Shown here: positions 11,187 to 20,831 of the stretch, piece by piece
Numbering within the stretch: position 1 is the stretch's first letter
Layout of the letters: every line of letters starts with the position of its first letter
Origin: Rheinheimera sp.
GTDB taxonomy: Bacteria > Pseudomonadota > Gammaproteobacteria > Enterobacterales > Alteromonadaceae
Direction of reading: 5' to 3'
Assembly (NCBI RefSeq): GCF_030824435.1
Contig: NZ_JAVBXS010000100.1
Span: 1 to 64,000, forward strand
DNA: 64,000 bases
The notes under the pieces: generated by a model
The model's database searches: none
The model's input: only the letters and a program-made list of their open reading frames with translations
Told to the model about the DNA's origin: nothing
Program-made: the position numbers and the translations under genes

Positions 11187-11239
11187 TTTAGTGCTGCCAT
11201 CAGTAAAACTACGGGTGTTTTATAACGGGTCTTTTACAA

Positions 11240-11270
11240 CAAAAAAACAGGCCTGCAAGCAGGCCTGTTT
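11240..11270 (-). terminator. Terminator after bamB
   Basis: ACAGGCCTGC-AA-GCAGGCCTGT is a 10-bp perfect stem. On the minus strand it is followed by seven T residues. It lies 22 bp beyond the bamB stop and separates bamB from der. Confidence 0.88.
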
Positions 11271-11292
11271 CTGCAAAACATATTTTTTGCGG

Positions 11293-12489
11293 TTATTCAG
11301 GCACATTCAGCAAGGTGATTTCACCATTGCGACTTTGCAACAATAAATGCTCGCTGGTGGTAACAGCTTCAGCATAAAAGCCTGAACTGTCAAACTCATG
11401 CCGCGCCAGATATTCACCACTGCTTTTGTTAAACCAATGCAGGTTGCCTTCGTTGTCACCTACCACCAGATAATTTTTATACACAGCAGGGGCAGTGACA
11501 AAATGTTTATGCAACGTCAGCTGAGCCCAGGTTTCCAAACCGGTGCGGGCATCCACTGCATACAATTTACCTACAGAATCAACCAGATAAAGAACATTAT
11601 CCTCTAAAACCATATCGCGGAAACTGGCATATTCACGCTTCCACAAAGTGCGGCCACTGCGTAATTCCATCGCCACCAGCTGACCGTTATAAGCAATGGC
11701 GTAAATTGTACCATTGTCCACTATAGGTGTCGCGTCCACATCGATGATACGGGCTAAATCAGTGGCGCCTTTGGCCACAGTAATAGGCTCTTCCCAGGCT
11801 GGTACCCCTTTGTCTGCAATCAGGGCGCCAACTTTACCGTTGCCACTGCCGTAAATGACACCACCACTTTGTGCCGACACCTGGCTGATGCCACGCAAGG
11901 TTAAAATAGCGTTTTCGGTTTCGTGCATCCAGCGTTGTTCGCCAGTGTCAGGTTGCAACGCAAAAATACGGCCACCACCGGTATTCACCAGCAATAAACC
12001 TTCACCTGCAACAGGTGCTGACAACACTTCACCTTTGATATTCACTGACCAGACTTTTTCGCCGGTTTGCGGGTTCAGCGCCAACACCTGACCGTCTTCA
12101 GTACCGACAAACACTTTGTCAAAACCAACGGCGACGCCACCACCAATTTTGGCAGAACGGCCGTTCCACCAGTGGCTGATACCACCAAATAACGGCGCAT
12201 CGTCACCGTCGCGCAAATCAATAGACCAGAGCGTGTCGCCAGAGGCCAGATCAAAAGCTGATACCATGCCATCACGGCTGGCGGCATACACTTTGTTATC
12301 AAAAATGGCAGGCTTTAACCGTGAATCGTAATGGTCAATACCATCACCCACTGCACTGCTCCAGACTTCTTCTGGTTCTACTTTGTTACTGATTTCCGGC
12401 AGGACTAACTCTTCTTCATCTTTAGAGGAACAGCCAGCCAACGCCAGCACCAACAATACTGGTGCCCAGGTTCTTACCGATAACTTCAC
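11293..12489 (-). CDS. bamB: Outer membrane protein assembly factor BamB
   Basis: BamB is the eight-bladed beta-propeller lipoprotein of the BAM complex that inserts beta-barrel proteins into the outer membrane. The 398-residue protein starts at GTG 12489 (AGAGGT upstream). It has a lipoprotein signal with lipobox LAGC, Cys20, and repeated PQQ-like blade motifs such as ALNPQTGEKVWSVNI, ALQPDTGEQRWMHE and AVDARTGLETWAQL. It follows yfgM after 9 bp in the hisS operon, and a strong terminator lies just downstream. Confidence 0.97.
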   Translation of the reverse strand: MKLSVRTWAPVLLVLALAGCSSKDEEELVLPEISNKVEPEEVWSSAVGDGIDHYDSRLKPAIFDNKVYAASRDGMVSAFDLASGDTLWSIDLRDGDDAPLFGGISHWWNGRSAKIGGGVAVGFDKVFVGTEDGQVLALNPQTGEKVWSVNIKGEVLSAPVAGEGLLLVNTGGGRIFALQPDTGEQRWMHETENAILTLRGISQVSAQSGGVIYGSGNGKVGALIADKGVPAWEEPITVAKGATDLARIIDVDATPIVDNGTIYAIAYNGQLVAMELRSGRTLWKREYASFRDMVLEDNVLYLVDSVGKLYAVDARTGLETWAQLTLHKHFVTAPAVYKNYLVVGDNEGNLHWFNKSSGEYLARHEFDSSGFYAEAVTTSEHLLLQSRNGEITLLNVPE

Positions 12490-12498
12490 AGCAACCTC

Positions 12499-13137
12499 TT
12501 AACCGGCGACGTGGGCCAGTTCATTTAATTTAACTTGTAACAGCGGATTTTTACCCGCTTCAGAAGCAGTTAACGCAGCCTGATAGGCCGCTTTGGCTTT
12601 GCTTTCGTCACCTGATTTCAGCAGCACATCACCTTTCAGTTCTTGCTGTTGTGCCACAAAACTTTCAGGCAATTTTGCTTCCAGTGTTTTTAATGCGGCT
12701 TCGTAGTTGGCTTGTTCTAATTGCAGCCGTGCCTGACGCAAAGTTGCCAATGCAATCACCTCAGGTGCTTTACTGCTGGCAATCACAAAGGCCAGTTGTT
12801 TTTCTGCTGCGGCGTAGTCTTTCAAAAAAGCAGCTTCTTTGGCGGCAAGCAAAGCAGCAAGTACGCTATAGCTACTGCTCTTGTTGGCATCAATAAATTT
12901 TTGCGTTTCAACCAGCCAGGTCGCTTTATCAGCACCTTCAGCACTGACCTGCTCAACTAAGGCGGCATATTGGCCAGACTGAGCTTCAATTGCGCCTAGT
13001 TGTTGCGCCTGGTAATAACGAAAACCATACAGGCCAGCCAGACCAATAGCGATACCAGCCAGAATAGAGGTACCGTTGTTTTTCCAGAAACGTTTAATCG
13101 CTTCAACCTGTTGTTCTTCGGTGTTGTAAATTTCCAT
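12499..13137 (-). CDS. yfgM: YfgM family translocon-associated TPR protein
   Basis: YfgM is an inner-membrane protein with a periplasmic tetratricopeptide domain; in E. coli it associates with SecYEG and PpiD and assists periplasmic chaperoning. The 212-residue sequence begins MEIYNTEEQQVEAIKRFWKN, then has one membrane segment (about 23-40, ILAGIAIGLAGLYGFRYY) and TPR-like helices to the end. It overlaps neither neighbour and sits 3 bp from hisS and 9 bp from bamB, so translational coupling in one operon is likely. Confidence 0.94.
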   Translation of the reverse strand: MEIYNTEEQQVEAIKRFWKNNGTSILAGIAIGLAGLYGFRYYQAQQLGAIEAQSGQYAALVEQVSAEGADKATWLVETQKFIDANKSSSYSVLAALLAAKEAAFLKDYAAAEKQLAFVIASSKAPEVIALATLRQARLQLEQANYEAALKTLEAKLPESFVAQQQELKGDVLLKSGDESKAKAAYQAALTASEAGKNPLLQVKLNELAHVAG

Positions 13138-13140
13138 CCA

Positions 13141-14421
13141 TCACTCCGTTACGACTGCATTCAGCACTGTGGCCAGCTCAGTTATTGCGACTGTTTGTTG
13201 TGGTTTATCAGCTCTGAGCCATTTTAAGGTCACCTGACCTGTGGCCAGTTCTTCGTCACCCAATAACAAACCCACAGCTGCACCGGACTTATCAGCCCGC
13301 TTTAATTGTTTTTTCAGGTTGCCGCCACCGCAGTGCATCACAATACGCTTGCCCGGTAAGGCGTTGCGAAGCTGTTCGGCAACTGAAACTGCGGCAAGTT
13401 CCGCCGCTTCGCCAAGTGGCATTAAATAAAGGTCTGCATTGTTACTGACAGCCGGCACTAAGTCCAGACTTTGCAGCAACAACACCAGCCGCTCCATGCC
13501 CATGGCAAAACCAACAGCAGGGGTGGCTTTACCGCCCAGTTGTTCCACCAGACCGTCATAACGGCCACCGGCGCAGACAGTACCTTGTGAACCTAGATTG
13601 GTGGTGACCCACTCGAACACTGTTCTGTTGTAATAATCAAGACCACGCACCAGCCGTGGATTAATCTCAAAACTAATGCCAGCAGCTGTTAAACGTTGTG
13701 TTAAACCTTCGAGGTGAGCCGCAGATTCTTCATCCAGATGATCAAGTAACTGTGGTGCTTTTGATAACATCTCTGCCATGGCCGGGTTTTTGCTATCCAG
13801 TACCCGCAGTGGATTGCTGTGCAAGCGGCGCTGGCTGTCTTCATCCAGCAGTTCCTGATGCTGTTCCAGATAAGCCACCAGCTTGTCGCGGTAAGCTGCA
13901 CGGGCAGCATTGGAGCCCAGTGAGTTCAGCTCCAGCTTGACATAAGGCGCCAGCCCCAGCTGCTGCCATAAACGGGCTGTCAGAATAATAACTTCAGCGT
14001 CAATATCCGGGCCCTGCATACCAAAGGCTTCCAGACCAAATTGATGGAACTGACGGTAACGGCCTTTTTGTGGTCTTTCGTGACGGAACATCGGGCCCAT
14101 ATACCACAATCTTTGTTCCTGATTGTAGAGCAGGCCATGCTGATTACCGGCGCGCACACAACAGGCTGTGCCTTCCGGGCGCAAAGTGAGGCTGTCGCCA
14201 TTGCGATCTTCGAAGCTATACATTTCTTTTTCAACGATATCAGTGACTTCACCGATAGAACGTTTAAAAAGTTCAGTCATTTCGACTATAGGAAAACGAA
14301 TTTCGTCATAACCGTAGCTGCTGACGGTACTTCTGATCATTTGTTCCAGATACTGCCAAACCGGCGTATCCTGCGGCAGGCAATCGTTCATGCCGCGAAT
14401 CGCTTGAATATCTTTAGACAC
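13141..14421 (-). CDS. hisS: Histidyl-tRNA synthetase
   Basis: HisS is a class II aminoacyl-tRNA synthetase. Motifs seen: IRGMNDCLP at the N-terminus, motif 2 region [19 protein letters not shown], the histidine-specific [15 protein letters not shown], and motif 3 [11 protein letters not shown]. The C-terminal anticodon-binding domain (about 330-426) is present. The 426-residue length matches the family. The start is GTG at 14421, chosen because [16 protein letters not shown] aligns with the usual N-terminus and AGGG precedes it. It lies between ispG and yfgM as in E. coli. Confidence 0.98.
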   Translation of the reverse strand: MSKDIQAIRGMNDCLPQDTPVWQYLEQMIRSTVSSYGYDEIRFPIVEMTELFKRSIGEVTDIVEKEMYSFEDRNGDSLTLRPEGTACCVRAGNQHGLLYNQEQRLWYMGPMFRHERPQKGRYRQFHQFGLEAFGMQGPDIDAEVIILTARLWQQLGLAPYVKLELNSLGSNAARAAYRDKLVAYLEQHQELLDEDSQRRLHSNPLRVLDSKNPAMAEMLSKAPQLLDHLDEESAAHLEGLTQRLTAAGISFEINPRLVRGLDYYNRTVFEWVTTNLGSQGTVCAGGRYDGLVEQLGGKATPAVGFAMGMERLVLLLQSLDLVPAVSNNADLYLMPLGEAAELAAVSVAEQLRNALPGKRIVMHCGGGNLKKQLKRADKSGAAVGLLLGDEELATGQVTLKWLRADKPQQTVAITELATVLNAVVTE

Positions 14422-14489
14422 TTTAAACCCTGATTATGCGTGTGCTACCCACTGCTGAGGGCAACACTTTGTTCAAATTCAACAATCGT

Positions 14490-15602
14490 TTATTCAACAG
14501 CTTTGATATCAATCAGCTGCTTTTGCTGCGCCAGATAAGCGCGGATTTGTTGTTCCAGCTGCTCGGCCACACTGTCGTTATCGATGCGTAGTTTTTGTCT
14601 TTCCCCTTTGAGGTAAAAACCACTTTTACGGTTGGCGCCAGCCACGCCTAAATCGGAAATGAGTGCTTCACCCGGGCCATTCACCACGCACCCTATCACA
14701 GAGACAGTCAGAGGGTCGATGATATCTTCCAAACGCTGCTCCAGCTCATTCATGGTTTTAATCACGTCAAATTCCTGCCGTGAACAACTTGGGCAAGCGA
14801 TGAAGTTAATACCACGGGAGCGGATGCGCAGAGATTTTAAAATATCAAAAGCAACTTTCACTTCTTCAACAGGGTCAGCCGCCAGCGAAATACGTAAAGT
14901 GTCGCCAATACCTTCGGCCAATAACATGCCTAAACCTATGGCAGATTTGACGGCACCGGCACGGGCGCCACCTGCTTCGGTAATACCCAGATGCAAAGGT
15001 TGTTCAATTTGTTTGGCCAGTAAACGATAAGCACCTACTGCTAAAAACACATCGGACGCTTTGACACTGACTTTAAAATTATCAAAATTCAGCCGGTCTA
15101 AAATTTCGACATGACGCATCGCAGATTCCACCAGCGCTTCGGGCGTTGGCTCACCGTATTTTTCCTGAATATCAGCTTCCAGCGAACCGCCGTTGACACC
15201 AATACGGATAGGAATATTGTGGTCACGTGCTGATTCAACCACAGCACGGATGCGGTCTTCACGGCCGATATTACCCGGGTTAATGCGCAGGCAATCGACC
15301 CCATATTCCGCCACTTTCAGCGCAATACGGTAATCAAAATGAATATCTGCCACCAGCGGAATAGGCGATTGTTGTTTAATCAGTTTAAAAGCTTCGGCCG
15401 CTTCCATAGTGGGCACTGACACCCTTACTAAATCAGCGCCTGCTTTGGCAATGGCCTGAATTTGTGCAACTGTTGCATCCACATCTGTGGTTCTGGTGTT
15501 GGTCATCGACTGCACCGCTATAGGTGCATCTCCGCCAATCAGCACATTGCCAACACGAATTTGTTTTGATTTGCGGCGGATAATAGGACTTTCTGCAAAC
15601 AT
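14490..15602 (-). CDS. ispG: (E)-4-hydroxy-3-methylbut-2-enyl-diphosphate synthase
   Basis: IspG is the [4Fe-4S] enzyme of the non-mevalonate isoprenoid pathway that makes HMBPP from MEcPP. The protein has the N-terminal TIM-barrel ([21 protein letters not shown]) and a C-terminal reductase-like domain with cluster cysteines in [13 protein letters not shown] and [12 protein letters not shown] chose the ATG at 15602 (370 residues, [12 protein letters not shown]), which begins 1 bp after the rodZ stop and has AGGTGG upstream. A GTG at 15617 would add five residues overlapping rodZ. Operon with rodZ and hisS, as in E. coli. Confidence 0.97.
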   Translation of the reverse strand: MFAESPIIRRKSKQIRVGNVLIGGDAPIAVQSMTNTRTTDVDATVAQIQAIAKAGADLVRVSVPTMEAAEAFKLIKQQSPIPLVADIHFDYRIALKVAEYGVDCLRINPGNIGREDRIRAVVESARDHNIPIRIGVNGGSLEADIQEKYGEPTPEALVESAMRHVEILDRLNFDNFKVSVKASDVFLAVGAYRLLAKQIEQPLHLGITEAGGARAGAVKSAIGLGMLLAEGIGDTLRISLAADPVEEVKVAFDILKSLRIRSRGINFIACPSCSRQEFDVIKTMNELEQRLEDIIDPLTVSVIGCVVNGPGEALISDLGVAGANRKSGFYLKGERQKLRIDNDSVAEQLEQQIRAYLAQQKQLIDIKAVE

Positions 15603-15603
15603 A

Positions 15604-16650
15604 TTAAGGCTGTCCACCTAAGGTTAAACGTGCGACCCGTCCGGCAGCATAACCAGACAAATCAACAGCAACATCATTCAATTGCACTCTGGCCGCTGCT
15701 GCATTACCAAGCAGCACTTTAAAGGGCGCAGTACCGGTTAAACGTTCACTCTGACCAGCCTGGCGGGTGCCATAAGCCAATCGTTTTCCTGTAGCGTCTG
15801 TCACTTCCAGCCAACATTCAGCACTAAATTGCAAAGTTAACAGCTGAGCATCAACAGCTGCGGCATCAGTGGCCGGCTGCTCTGTTGTCACAGGCGTGGT
15901 AATATTTGCAGCAGTGCTGTCCGTTGTGGCAGTGACTGGTGCTGCAGTGGCCGGGCTTGGCTGTTCCGGCAAAGGTGCAGCGGATTGTTGCAACGACTCT
16001 GGTTGCACCTGGTTAAGTTGTGGAGCTTCTGCCACTGGCGCTTGTTGAGTCTCAGCACTAAGCACAGCGGTTTCACCAGCCACACTGGTGTCGTCCGAAT
16101 TCTGGCTCTGGGACTGTTCAGTAGCGGCGGCAACTGTATTTTCAGCTACGCCGGCCGGCTGCTGGTCGTTCTCTGCAGGCACCGCCTGTGGATCTGTCAC
16201 TGTCACCACCGACATATCAGGCAAGGCAGTCACAGGCTCAGAATCAAGCAGATGGGTTTGCCAGAACCAAATCAAAAATAAACCAATTAACAGCACTATC
16301 AGCATATAACTGGCCAGCATAAATCTGTTATCAACGGCGTCCAGGCTGGCTTTGTTAGAAAAGCTGTGCATAGGTTTGGCCTGGTTTCGCAGGTAAGCGG
16401 CTTGCAATTCAAAATTGGCCAGAATTTCCTGTTCAGGCAGTTTCATCAATTTGGCATAAGCCCGCAAATAACCGCGGATAAAGGTAGCGGAAACGGCCGG
16501 ATCCCATTGTTCTGCTTCAATCTGTTCAATCAGACTGACTTTCAGCCGCAACTGACTGGCAACTTCGGCAGTCGTCAGGCCGCGTTGCTCGCGGCTTTGT
16601 TTTAACAGGGCGCCGACTCCGCCGGCTTGTGATTGCGCTTGAGTACTCAT
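15604..16650 (-). CDS. rodZ: Cytoskeletal membrane protein RodZ
   Basis: RodZ anchors MreB to the inner membrane and supports rod shape. In the 348 residues: an N-terminal helix-turn-helix of the Cro/Xre type (about 12-80, [22 protein letters not shown]), a single membrane segment (110-130, [21 protein letters not shown]), and a long Ala/Thr/Gln/Pro-rich periplasmic linker (about 140-265). The C-terminal DUF4115 domain contains [19 protein letters not shown]. It overlaps pilW by 4 bp, indicating translational coupling. Confidence 0.96.
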   Translation of the reverse strand: MSTQAQSQAGGVGALLKQSREQRGLTTAEVASQLRLKVSLIEQIEAEQWDPAVSATFIRGYLRAYAKLMKLPEQEILANFELQAAYLRNQAKPMHSFSNKASLDAVDNRFMLASYMLIVLLIGLFLIWFWQTHLLDSEPVTALPDMSVVTVTDPQAVPAENDQQPAGVAENTVAAATEQSQSQNSDDTSVAGETAVLSAETQQAPVAEAPQLNQVQPESLQQSAAPLPEQPSPATAAPVTATTDSTAANITTPVTTEQPATDAAAVDAQLLTLQFSAECWLEVTDATGKRLAYGTRQAGQSERLTGTAPFKVLLGNAAAARVQLNDVAVDLSGYAAGRVARLTLGGQP

Positions 16651-18416
16651 AATGACGGTGTGGCAGGATCCCGAAGATTAATCGTTTGACCGATCGACAG
16701 TGGCTGATCCACCGTCATGTTGTTCCATTTTAATAAGGTATCAAGTTTGATGTTGTATTTATAAGAAATGCTAAACATCGACTCGCCATCTTTCACCTGA
16801 TAGGTCGCTGGAATCTCTGCAACCTCAGTGTTGCCGGCATCCGGCGCTTTTACTGCGGCATCTGCGGTTAACTTCAGTATCTGACCGGTTTTTATCAGCG
16901 CAGCGTTACTCAAATTATTGATGGCCTGTAACTCGGACACCGATAAACGGTAACGACTGGCAATACTATAAAGAGTTTCCCCGGCGGCTACCTGATGGCT
17001 GCTGACATCTTCTGCAGCTGTTTCAGTCACAGTACTGCCGGTTTCGGTGATTGTGCTATTTGTGTCAGTCGTGTCAGCTACAACCGCAGTGCTGCTGGTG
17101 TCGTTTGCCGGGGGGACGCTATGCGTTGTGTCATGCTGTATCGCTGTCGTAGTGTTTTCAACCACAGTGGTGACAGTTTCTGCCGGCATAGGCTCAGGCG
17201 CCTGCAGCGCAGCCAATTCTTCAGCAGCAACAGACGACGTCTGTTCCTGCGCTGCTTCAACGGGCTCTTCAAGATTTGTAGTAGTTGCCGGCGGCACCGC
17301 TGTTATTTGGGCAGTATCCACTGCAACAGTTGCTGGTTGCTGTATTTCGGCGGCTTTGCTGAACTCTGCAGTTGTGTCGTCTGATAACACCTGGTCAGTT
17401 ACAGCACTATCGACGGCCGGGCTGACTGAGGTCTGTGCTTCAGTTGCAACCACCTTCACTTCATCAGCGGGCAAGGCTGCAGCCACCATAGGCGTGACGG
17501 CCGCTTTGGCAGTAGTGGCCGACTTGCGTTTGATAATTTTCATCTTAGGTTTATCAGCGCTGGCTACTGCCGGCGAGGTTGTGCCTGCTTCCTGCACTAT
17601 CGAACTTTTATACGCCTTGCGCATTTGTTCAGGTTTACTCTGGCTAAAATCACTGGCCAGCAACATGGCAGCTTCTGAGCTGCCCGGGTATACCGACAAC
17701 AGGAATTTTTCGGCGGTTTGTTGTTCTGCAACGTCACCACTGTAATAGGCCACTATATAACGCAACAAGGTGGCTTCAGCCGATACCTGTCCCAGCTGAT
17801 GCAAGCGGTTTTGCCATCTTTTGGCTTCCGCCAGATTACCCATAGCATATTCCATCACCGCCATATTGTATAAAGCAGAGCTGCGGTTGCTGTTGTGTTG
17901 CAGTGACTGTTTCAGGTACTGATGATATTTCACATAATCTTTTTGTTCGAGCGCACAAAAAGCGAGGTTTTCATAACTGTCGGCCACCCGGATATAACCT
18001 GGTCTTTTAATTGCCGCCAATAATAATTCTTCAGCTTGCTGATATTTCTGGTGCTGACATAAAAAAGCACCAAAATTGTTGTAAGTGTCGGCGTTATTGC
18101 TGTCTTTACGTAACGCGTCGCGATAGGACTCTTCTGCTTGTTTTAGCTCACCGACCTGCTCGTAATAATAAGCCAGTGCATTATCAACTTCGGCCAGATC
18201 CGGTGCCAGTTGTTTGGCTTTTTCCAGATTATATTTGGCCTGGGTATTATCACCACGCTGCAAATAGTTTAAACCAAGCGACATCCGGGTGCGGGCGGCT
18301 TCTTTCATGTCCGTGCGGGGTTGCCCCGGCCTGTCATTGCCAACAATGGTAGATTCAGACACACAGCCGCTTAAAAGCAGCAGGAAAACACAACCAGCAA
18401 CCGAAATTTTTCGCAT
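16647..18416 (-). CDS. pilW: PilW/PilF-type TPR lipoprotein with two C-terminal LysM domains
   Basis: PilW/PilF is an outer-membrane lipoprotein pilotin needed for type IV pilus secretin assembly. The N-terminal half fits: lipobox LSGC with Cys18, then TPR units (about 45-265, including NLEKAKQLAPDLAEVDNALAYYY and ADTYNNFGAFLC). Usual family length is about 250 residues; this one has 589. After an Ala/Thr/Val-rich low-complexity linker (about 285-470) come two LysM domains: 474-516 (VAAGETLYSIASRYRLSV) and 539-581 (VKDGESMFSISYKYNI). LysM binds peptidoglycan, so the protein may fix the pilus machinery to the wall; that is inference. It sits between rlmN and rodZ, the normal place for pilW. 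Confidence 0.88.
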   Translation of the reverse strand: MRKISVAGCVFLLLLSGCVSESTIVGNDRPGQPRTDMKEAARTRMSLGLNYLQRGDNTQAKYNLEKAKQLAPDLAEVDNALAYYYEQVGELKQAEESYRDALRKDSNNADTYNNFGAFLCQHQKYQQAEELLLAAIKRPGYIRVADSYENLAFCALEQKDYVKYHQYLKQSLQHNSNRSSALYNMAVMEYAMGNLAEAKRWQNRLHQLGQVSAEATLLRYIVAYYSGDVAEQQTAEKFLLSVYPGSSEAAMLLASDFSQSKPEQMRKAYKSSIVQEAGTTSPAVASADKPKMKIIKRKSATTAKAAVTPMVAAALPADEVKVVATEAQTSVSPAVDSAVTDQVLSDDTTAEFSKAAEIQQPATVAVDTAQITAVPPATTTNLEEPVEAAQEQTSSVAAEELAALQAPEPMPAETVTTVVENTTTAIQHDTTHSVPPANDTSSTAVVADTTDTNSTITETGSTVTETAAEDVSSHQVAAGETLYSIASRYRLSVSELQAINNLSNAALIKTGQILKLTADAAVKAPDAGNTEVAEIPATYQVKDGESMFSISYKYNIKLDTLLKWNNMTVDQPLSIGQTINLRDPATPSL

Positions 18417-18441
18417 CTTGGTGCACTAATCCTTGTTGTTA

Positions 18442-19566
18442 TCACACTATTTTTACGGAAATCGCCTCACCTTTCATCTGTTTTTTCTCCAGACGTTTAG
18501 TGCGGTCAATCACATCACCAACCAGCTGTCCACAAGCGGCATCGATATCATCACCTCTTGTTTTGCGCACCATCACGGTAAAACCGTGTTCCTGCAGCAC
18601 TTTATTAAAGCGGTCGATACGCGAATTGCTTGATCTTTTATATGGCGACCCCGGATAAGGGTTAAATGGAATCAGGTTAATTTTTGACGGCGTGTCTTTT
18701 AACGCTTTTGCCAGTTCATGTGCCTGTTCCATGCTGTCATTGATGCCTTCAAGCATCACATATTCAACCGTCACTTTATCATTGGCTCTCGAATCTTGCA
18801 CATATCGTTTTGCCGAGGCCAGAAATTCTTCCATCGGGTACTTTTTGTTGACCGGCACCAGCTGGTCGCGCAACTCGTTATTGGGTGCATGTAACGAAAT
18901 AGCCAGAGCCACATCAATTTTATCTTTTAATAAATCCAAAGCCGGCACCACACCAGAGGTACTTAAAGTAACGCGGCGTTTGGACAGACCAAAACCATAA
19001 TCTTCCAGCATCAGCTCCATCGCCGGCACCACGTTGTTCAGATTCAGCAAAGGTTCGCCCATGCCCATCATCACCACGTTGGTGACAGGTTTTACGTCGG
19101 TATCGCCATAAGAGCCGATGATTTGGCTCACCCGCCAGACCTGACCAATAATTTCTGACACACTCAGGTTACGGTTAAAACCTTGTTGTGCCGTTGAACA
19201 AAAAGAACAGTCCAGCGCACAACCGACCTGAGAAGACACACACAAAGTACGGCGGTCTTTTTCCGGGATCCAGACAGTTTCGACTTCCTGACCACCTTTG
19301 AGGCCCATCACAAACTTAATGGTGCCATCGGCGCTGTCCTGGCGCGTAACCACTACCGGCGCTTCAATCACACAACTGCGTTTTAGTTTCTCACGCAAGT
19401 CTTTGTTGATGTTAGTCATTTTGTCAAAATCATCAATACAGAAATGATAAATCCATTTCATCAGTTGATCAGCCCGGAACGGCTTTTCGCCCAGAGACAC
19501 CAGAAACTCTTTCATCTGCTCGCGGGTTAAATCTAACAGATTGATTTTGTTTTCAACTGCGCTCAT
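18442..19566 (-). CDS. rlmN: Dual-specificity RNA methyltransferase RlmN
   Basis: RlmN is a radical-SAM enzyme that methylates C2 of A2503 in 23S rRNA and A37 of several tRNAs. The cluster motif CxxxCxxC is GCALDCSFC (Cys116, 120, 123), and MGMGEPLLN is the SAM-binding GEP motif. The methyl-carrying cysteine is expected in the C-terminal DIDAACGQL segment. At 374 residues it is of normal length. It is followed by pilW 25 bp downstream and preceded by ndk, the common gammaproteobacterial order. Confidence 0.97.
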   Translation of the reverse strand: MSAVENKINLLDLTREQMKEFLVSLGEKPFRADQLMKWIYHFCIDDFDKMTNINKDLREKLKRSCVIEAPVVVTRQDSADGTIKFVMGLKGGQEVETVWIPEKDRRTLCVSSQVGCALDCSFCSTAQQGFNRNLSVSEIIGQVWRVSQIIGSYGDTDVKPVTNVVMMGMGEPLLNLNNVVPAMELMLEDYGFGLSKRRVTLSTSGVVPALDLLKDKIDVALAISLHAPNNELRDQLVPVNKKYPMEEFLASAKRYVQDSRANDKVTVEYVMLEGINDSMEQAHELAKALKDTPSKINLIPFNPYPGSPYKRSSNSRIDRFNKVLQEHGFTVMVRKTRGDDIDAACGQLVGDVIDRTKRLEKKQMKGEAISVKIV

Positions 19567-19687
19567 TAATGGTCACTCCTGATGCAACTTAGCGGTCTTG
19601 CGGCTGGATTTTGTCTGTGCCATCAACGGGTTGAGACAGATAAAATACAACCGGGTTCAATCATTTAAAAACAGTACAACAAATAGA

Positions 19688-19714
19688 CAGAAAGGGGGCC
19701 AGGCCCCCTTTCTG
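19688..19714 (-). terminator. Hairpin after ndk
   Basis: CAGAAAGGGGGCC-A-GGCCCCCTTTCTG is a long near-perfect inverted repeat 36 bp past the ndk stop. The following minus-strand tract is only moderately T-rich, so termination may be partial. Confidence 0.7.
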
Positions 19715-19750
19715 TTATTCAACCCAATCCCGGGCTGAATTCACTTTAAC

Positions 19751-20182
19751 TTAGCGAGTGCGTGCACACAGCTCAGCGTCAGTGAAGAAGAAAGCGATTT
19801 CACGGGCAGCTGAAGCAGCAGCGTCAGAACCGTGTACCGCGTTTTCGTCGATGCTGGCAGCATAGTCAGCACGCAGAGTGCCGGCAGCAGCGTCTTTCGG
19901 GTTCGTTGCACCCATGATTTCACGGTTTTTACGCACAGCGTCTTCACCTTCTAACACCTGAACCATAACCGGGCCAGACGTCATGAAAGATACTAAAGCG
20001 TTGAAAAATGGACGCTCTTTGTGTTCGCCGTAGAAACCTTCAGCCTGTTCGCGGCTCAGGTGTAACATTTTAGCGGCAACAATACGTAAACCGGCAGTTT
20101 CAAAACGGTGATAAATAGCACCAATGTGGTTTTTAGCTACTGCGTCTGGTTTTACGATTGAAAAAGTACGTTCTAAGGCCAT
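19751..20182 (-). CDS. ndk: Nucleoside diphosphate kinase
   Basis: Ndk balances nucleoside triphosphate pools by transferring a phosphate through a phosphohistidine. The 143-residue sequence opens [15 protein letters not shown], and the active site is His117 in ENAVHGSDA. All family landmarks are present ([15 protein letters not shown]). It has its own leader of more than 200 bp and a downstream hairpin, so it is likely transcribed alone, with some read-through into rlmN. Confidence 0.98.
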   Translation of the reverse strand: MALERTFSIVKPDAVAKNHIGAIYHRFETAGLRIVAAKMLHLSREQAEGFYGEHKERPFFNALVSFMTSGPVMVQVLEGEDAVRKNREIMGATNPKDAAAGTLRADYAASIDENAVHGSDAAASAAREIAFFFTDAELCARTR

Positions 20183-20345
20183 CGGAGACTCCCTGAATAT
20201 CTGATTAAATAACTGGTTAAAATTTAGCGGCCGCGAATTATACGCTATTGCTTGCCAAATGCCTATTTGTGCTTAAAAAAAATGCCGGCCCGGCTTTTGG
20301 CCTGAATTTAGAAAATCCAGATGTAAGATAAACAACAAAGGCAGC

Positions 20346-20371
20346 AAAAACCCGGCTGTCGCCGGGTTTTT
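20346..20371 (-). terminator. Terminator of the porin/binding-protein cluster
   Basis: AAAAACCCGGC-TGTC-GCCGGGTTTTT, 31 bp beyond the stop of the small binding protein. Strong GC stem with T residues on both strands. Confidence 0.85.
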
Positions 20372-20402
20372 GGATGGGGCAAAACTAAGCTTGAAGTGTT
20401 AC

Positions 20403-20816
20403 TTAAAACTTTCCTACCACTTTTACTGAAGCGTCCACAGCAGCAGCATCGATATAACCTATGGCATTGGCGTCCGCCGCTACTGCAGCTTTCACTTCAG
20501 CATCAGAGGCGAGCTCTTTTGGCGGTGTGCCTTTACCGGTAAACACCAGTTTTGACCAATAAGCTTTCATCTGGCTGGATGATTTACCTAATACCTTGCT
20601 GTCAAAATGAGCTCGGGCTGGCGCAGACTCAGCCAGATTGAATGGTGTGGCTTTATTGCCGTTATTAAAAGTTGCACCCCGTCCGGTAAAAAGACGGGTA
20701 ATCTCAGACTGATCAAGGCTGACAGCATTGGACGGATGTACAATCACCGCCACTTCTGCAATTGCTGCGTTAACAATCAGCGCCATAGTCAGGGTCATCA
20801 CTTTGAACCAGTTCAT
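20403..20816 (-). CDS. Small periplasmic phosphate-binding-like (PBP) protein
   Basis: A 137-residue exported protein: signal peptide to about residue 20 (MNWFKVMTLTMALIVNAAIA), then one short PstS-like lobe. Features include VIVHPSNAVSLDQSEITRLFTGRG, LGKSSSQMKAYWSKLVFTGKG and DANAIGYID, typical of the half-size PstS-like proteins annotated as phosphate ABC transporter substrate-binding protein. It is far shorter than true PstS (~320 residues) and no permease or ATPase genes are nearby. The start at ATG 20816 follows TTGGAGAAAACC. It lies 15 bp after a porin gene, so the two are probably translated together; a role in anion uptake or sensing is inference. Confidence 0.82.
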   Translation of the reverse strand: MNWFKVMTLTMALIVNAAIAEVAVIVHPSNAVSLDQSEITRLFTGRGATFNNGNKATPFNLAESAPARAHFDSKVLGKSSSQMKAYWSKLVFTGKGTPPKELASDAEVKAAVAADANAIGYIDAAAVDASVKVVGKF

Positions 20817-20831
20817 GGTTTTCTCCAATAC

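Noticed and set aside
17047-17745. 232-codon plus-strand open frame antisense to pilW
   Set aside because: It mirrors the Ala/Thr/Val-rich linker of PilW; its Ser/Val/Ala/Cys low complexity comes from the antisense of repeated codons. No Shine-Dalgarno or family similarity.
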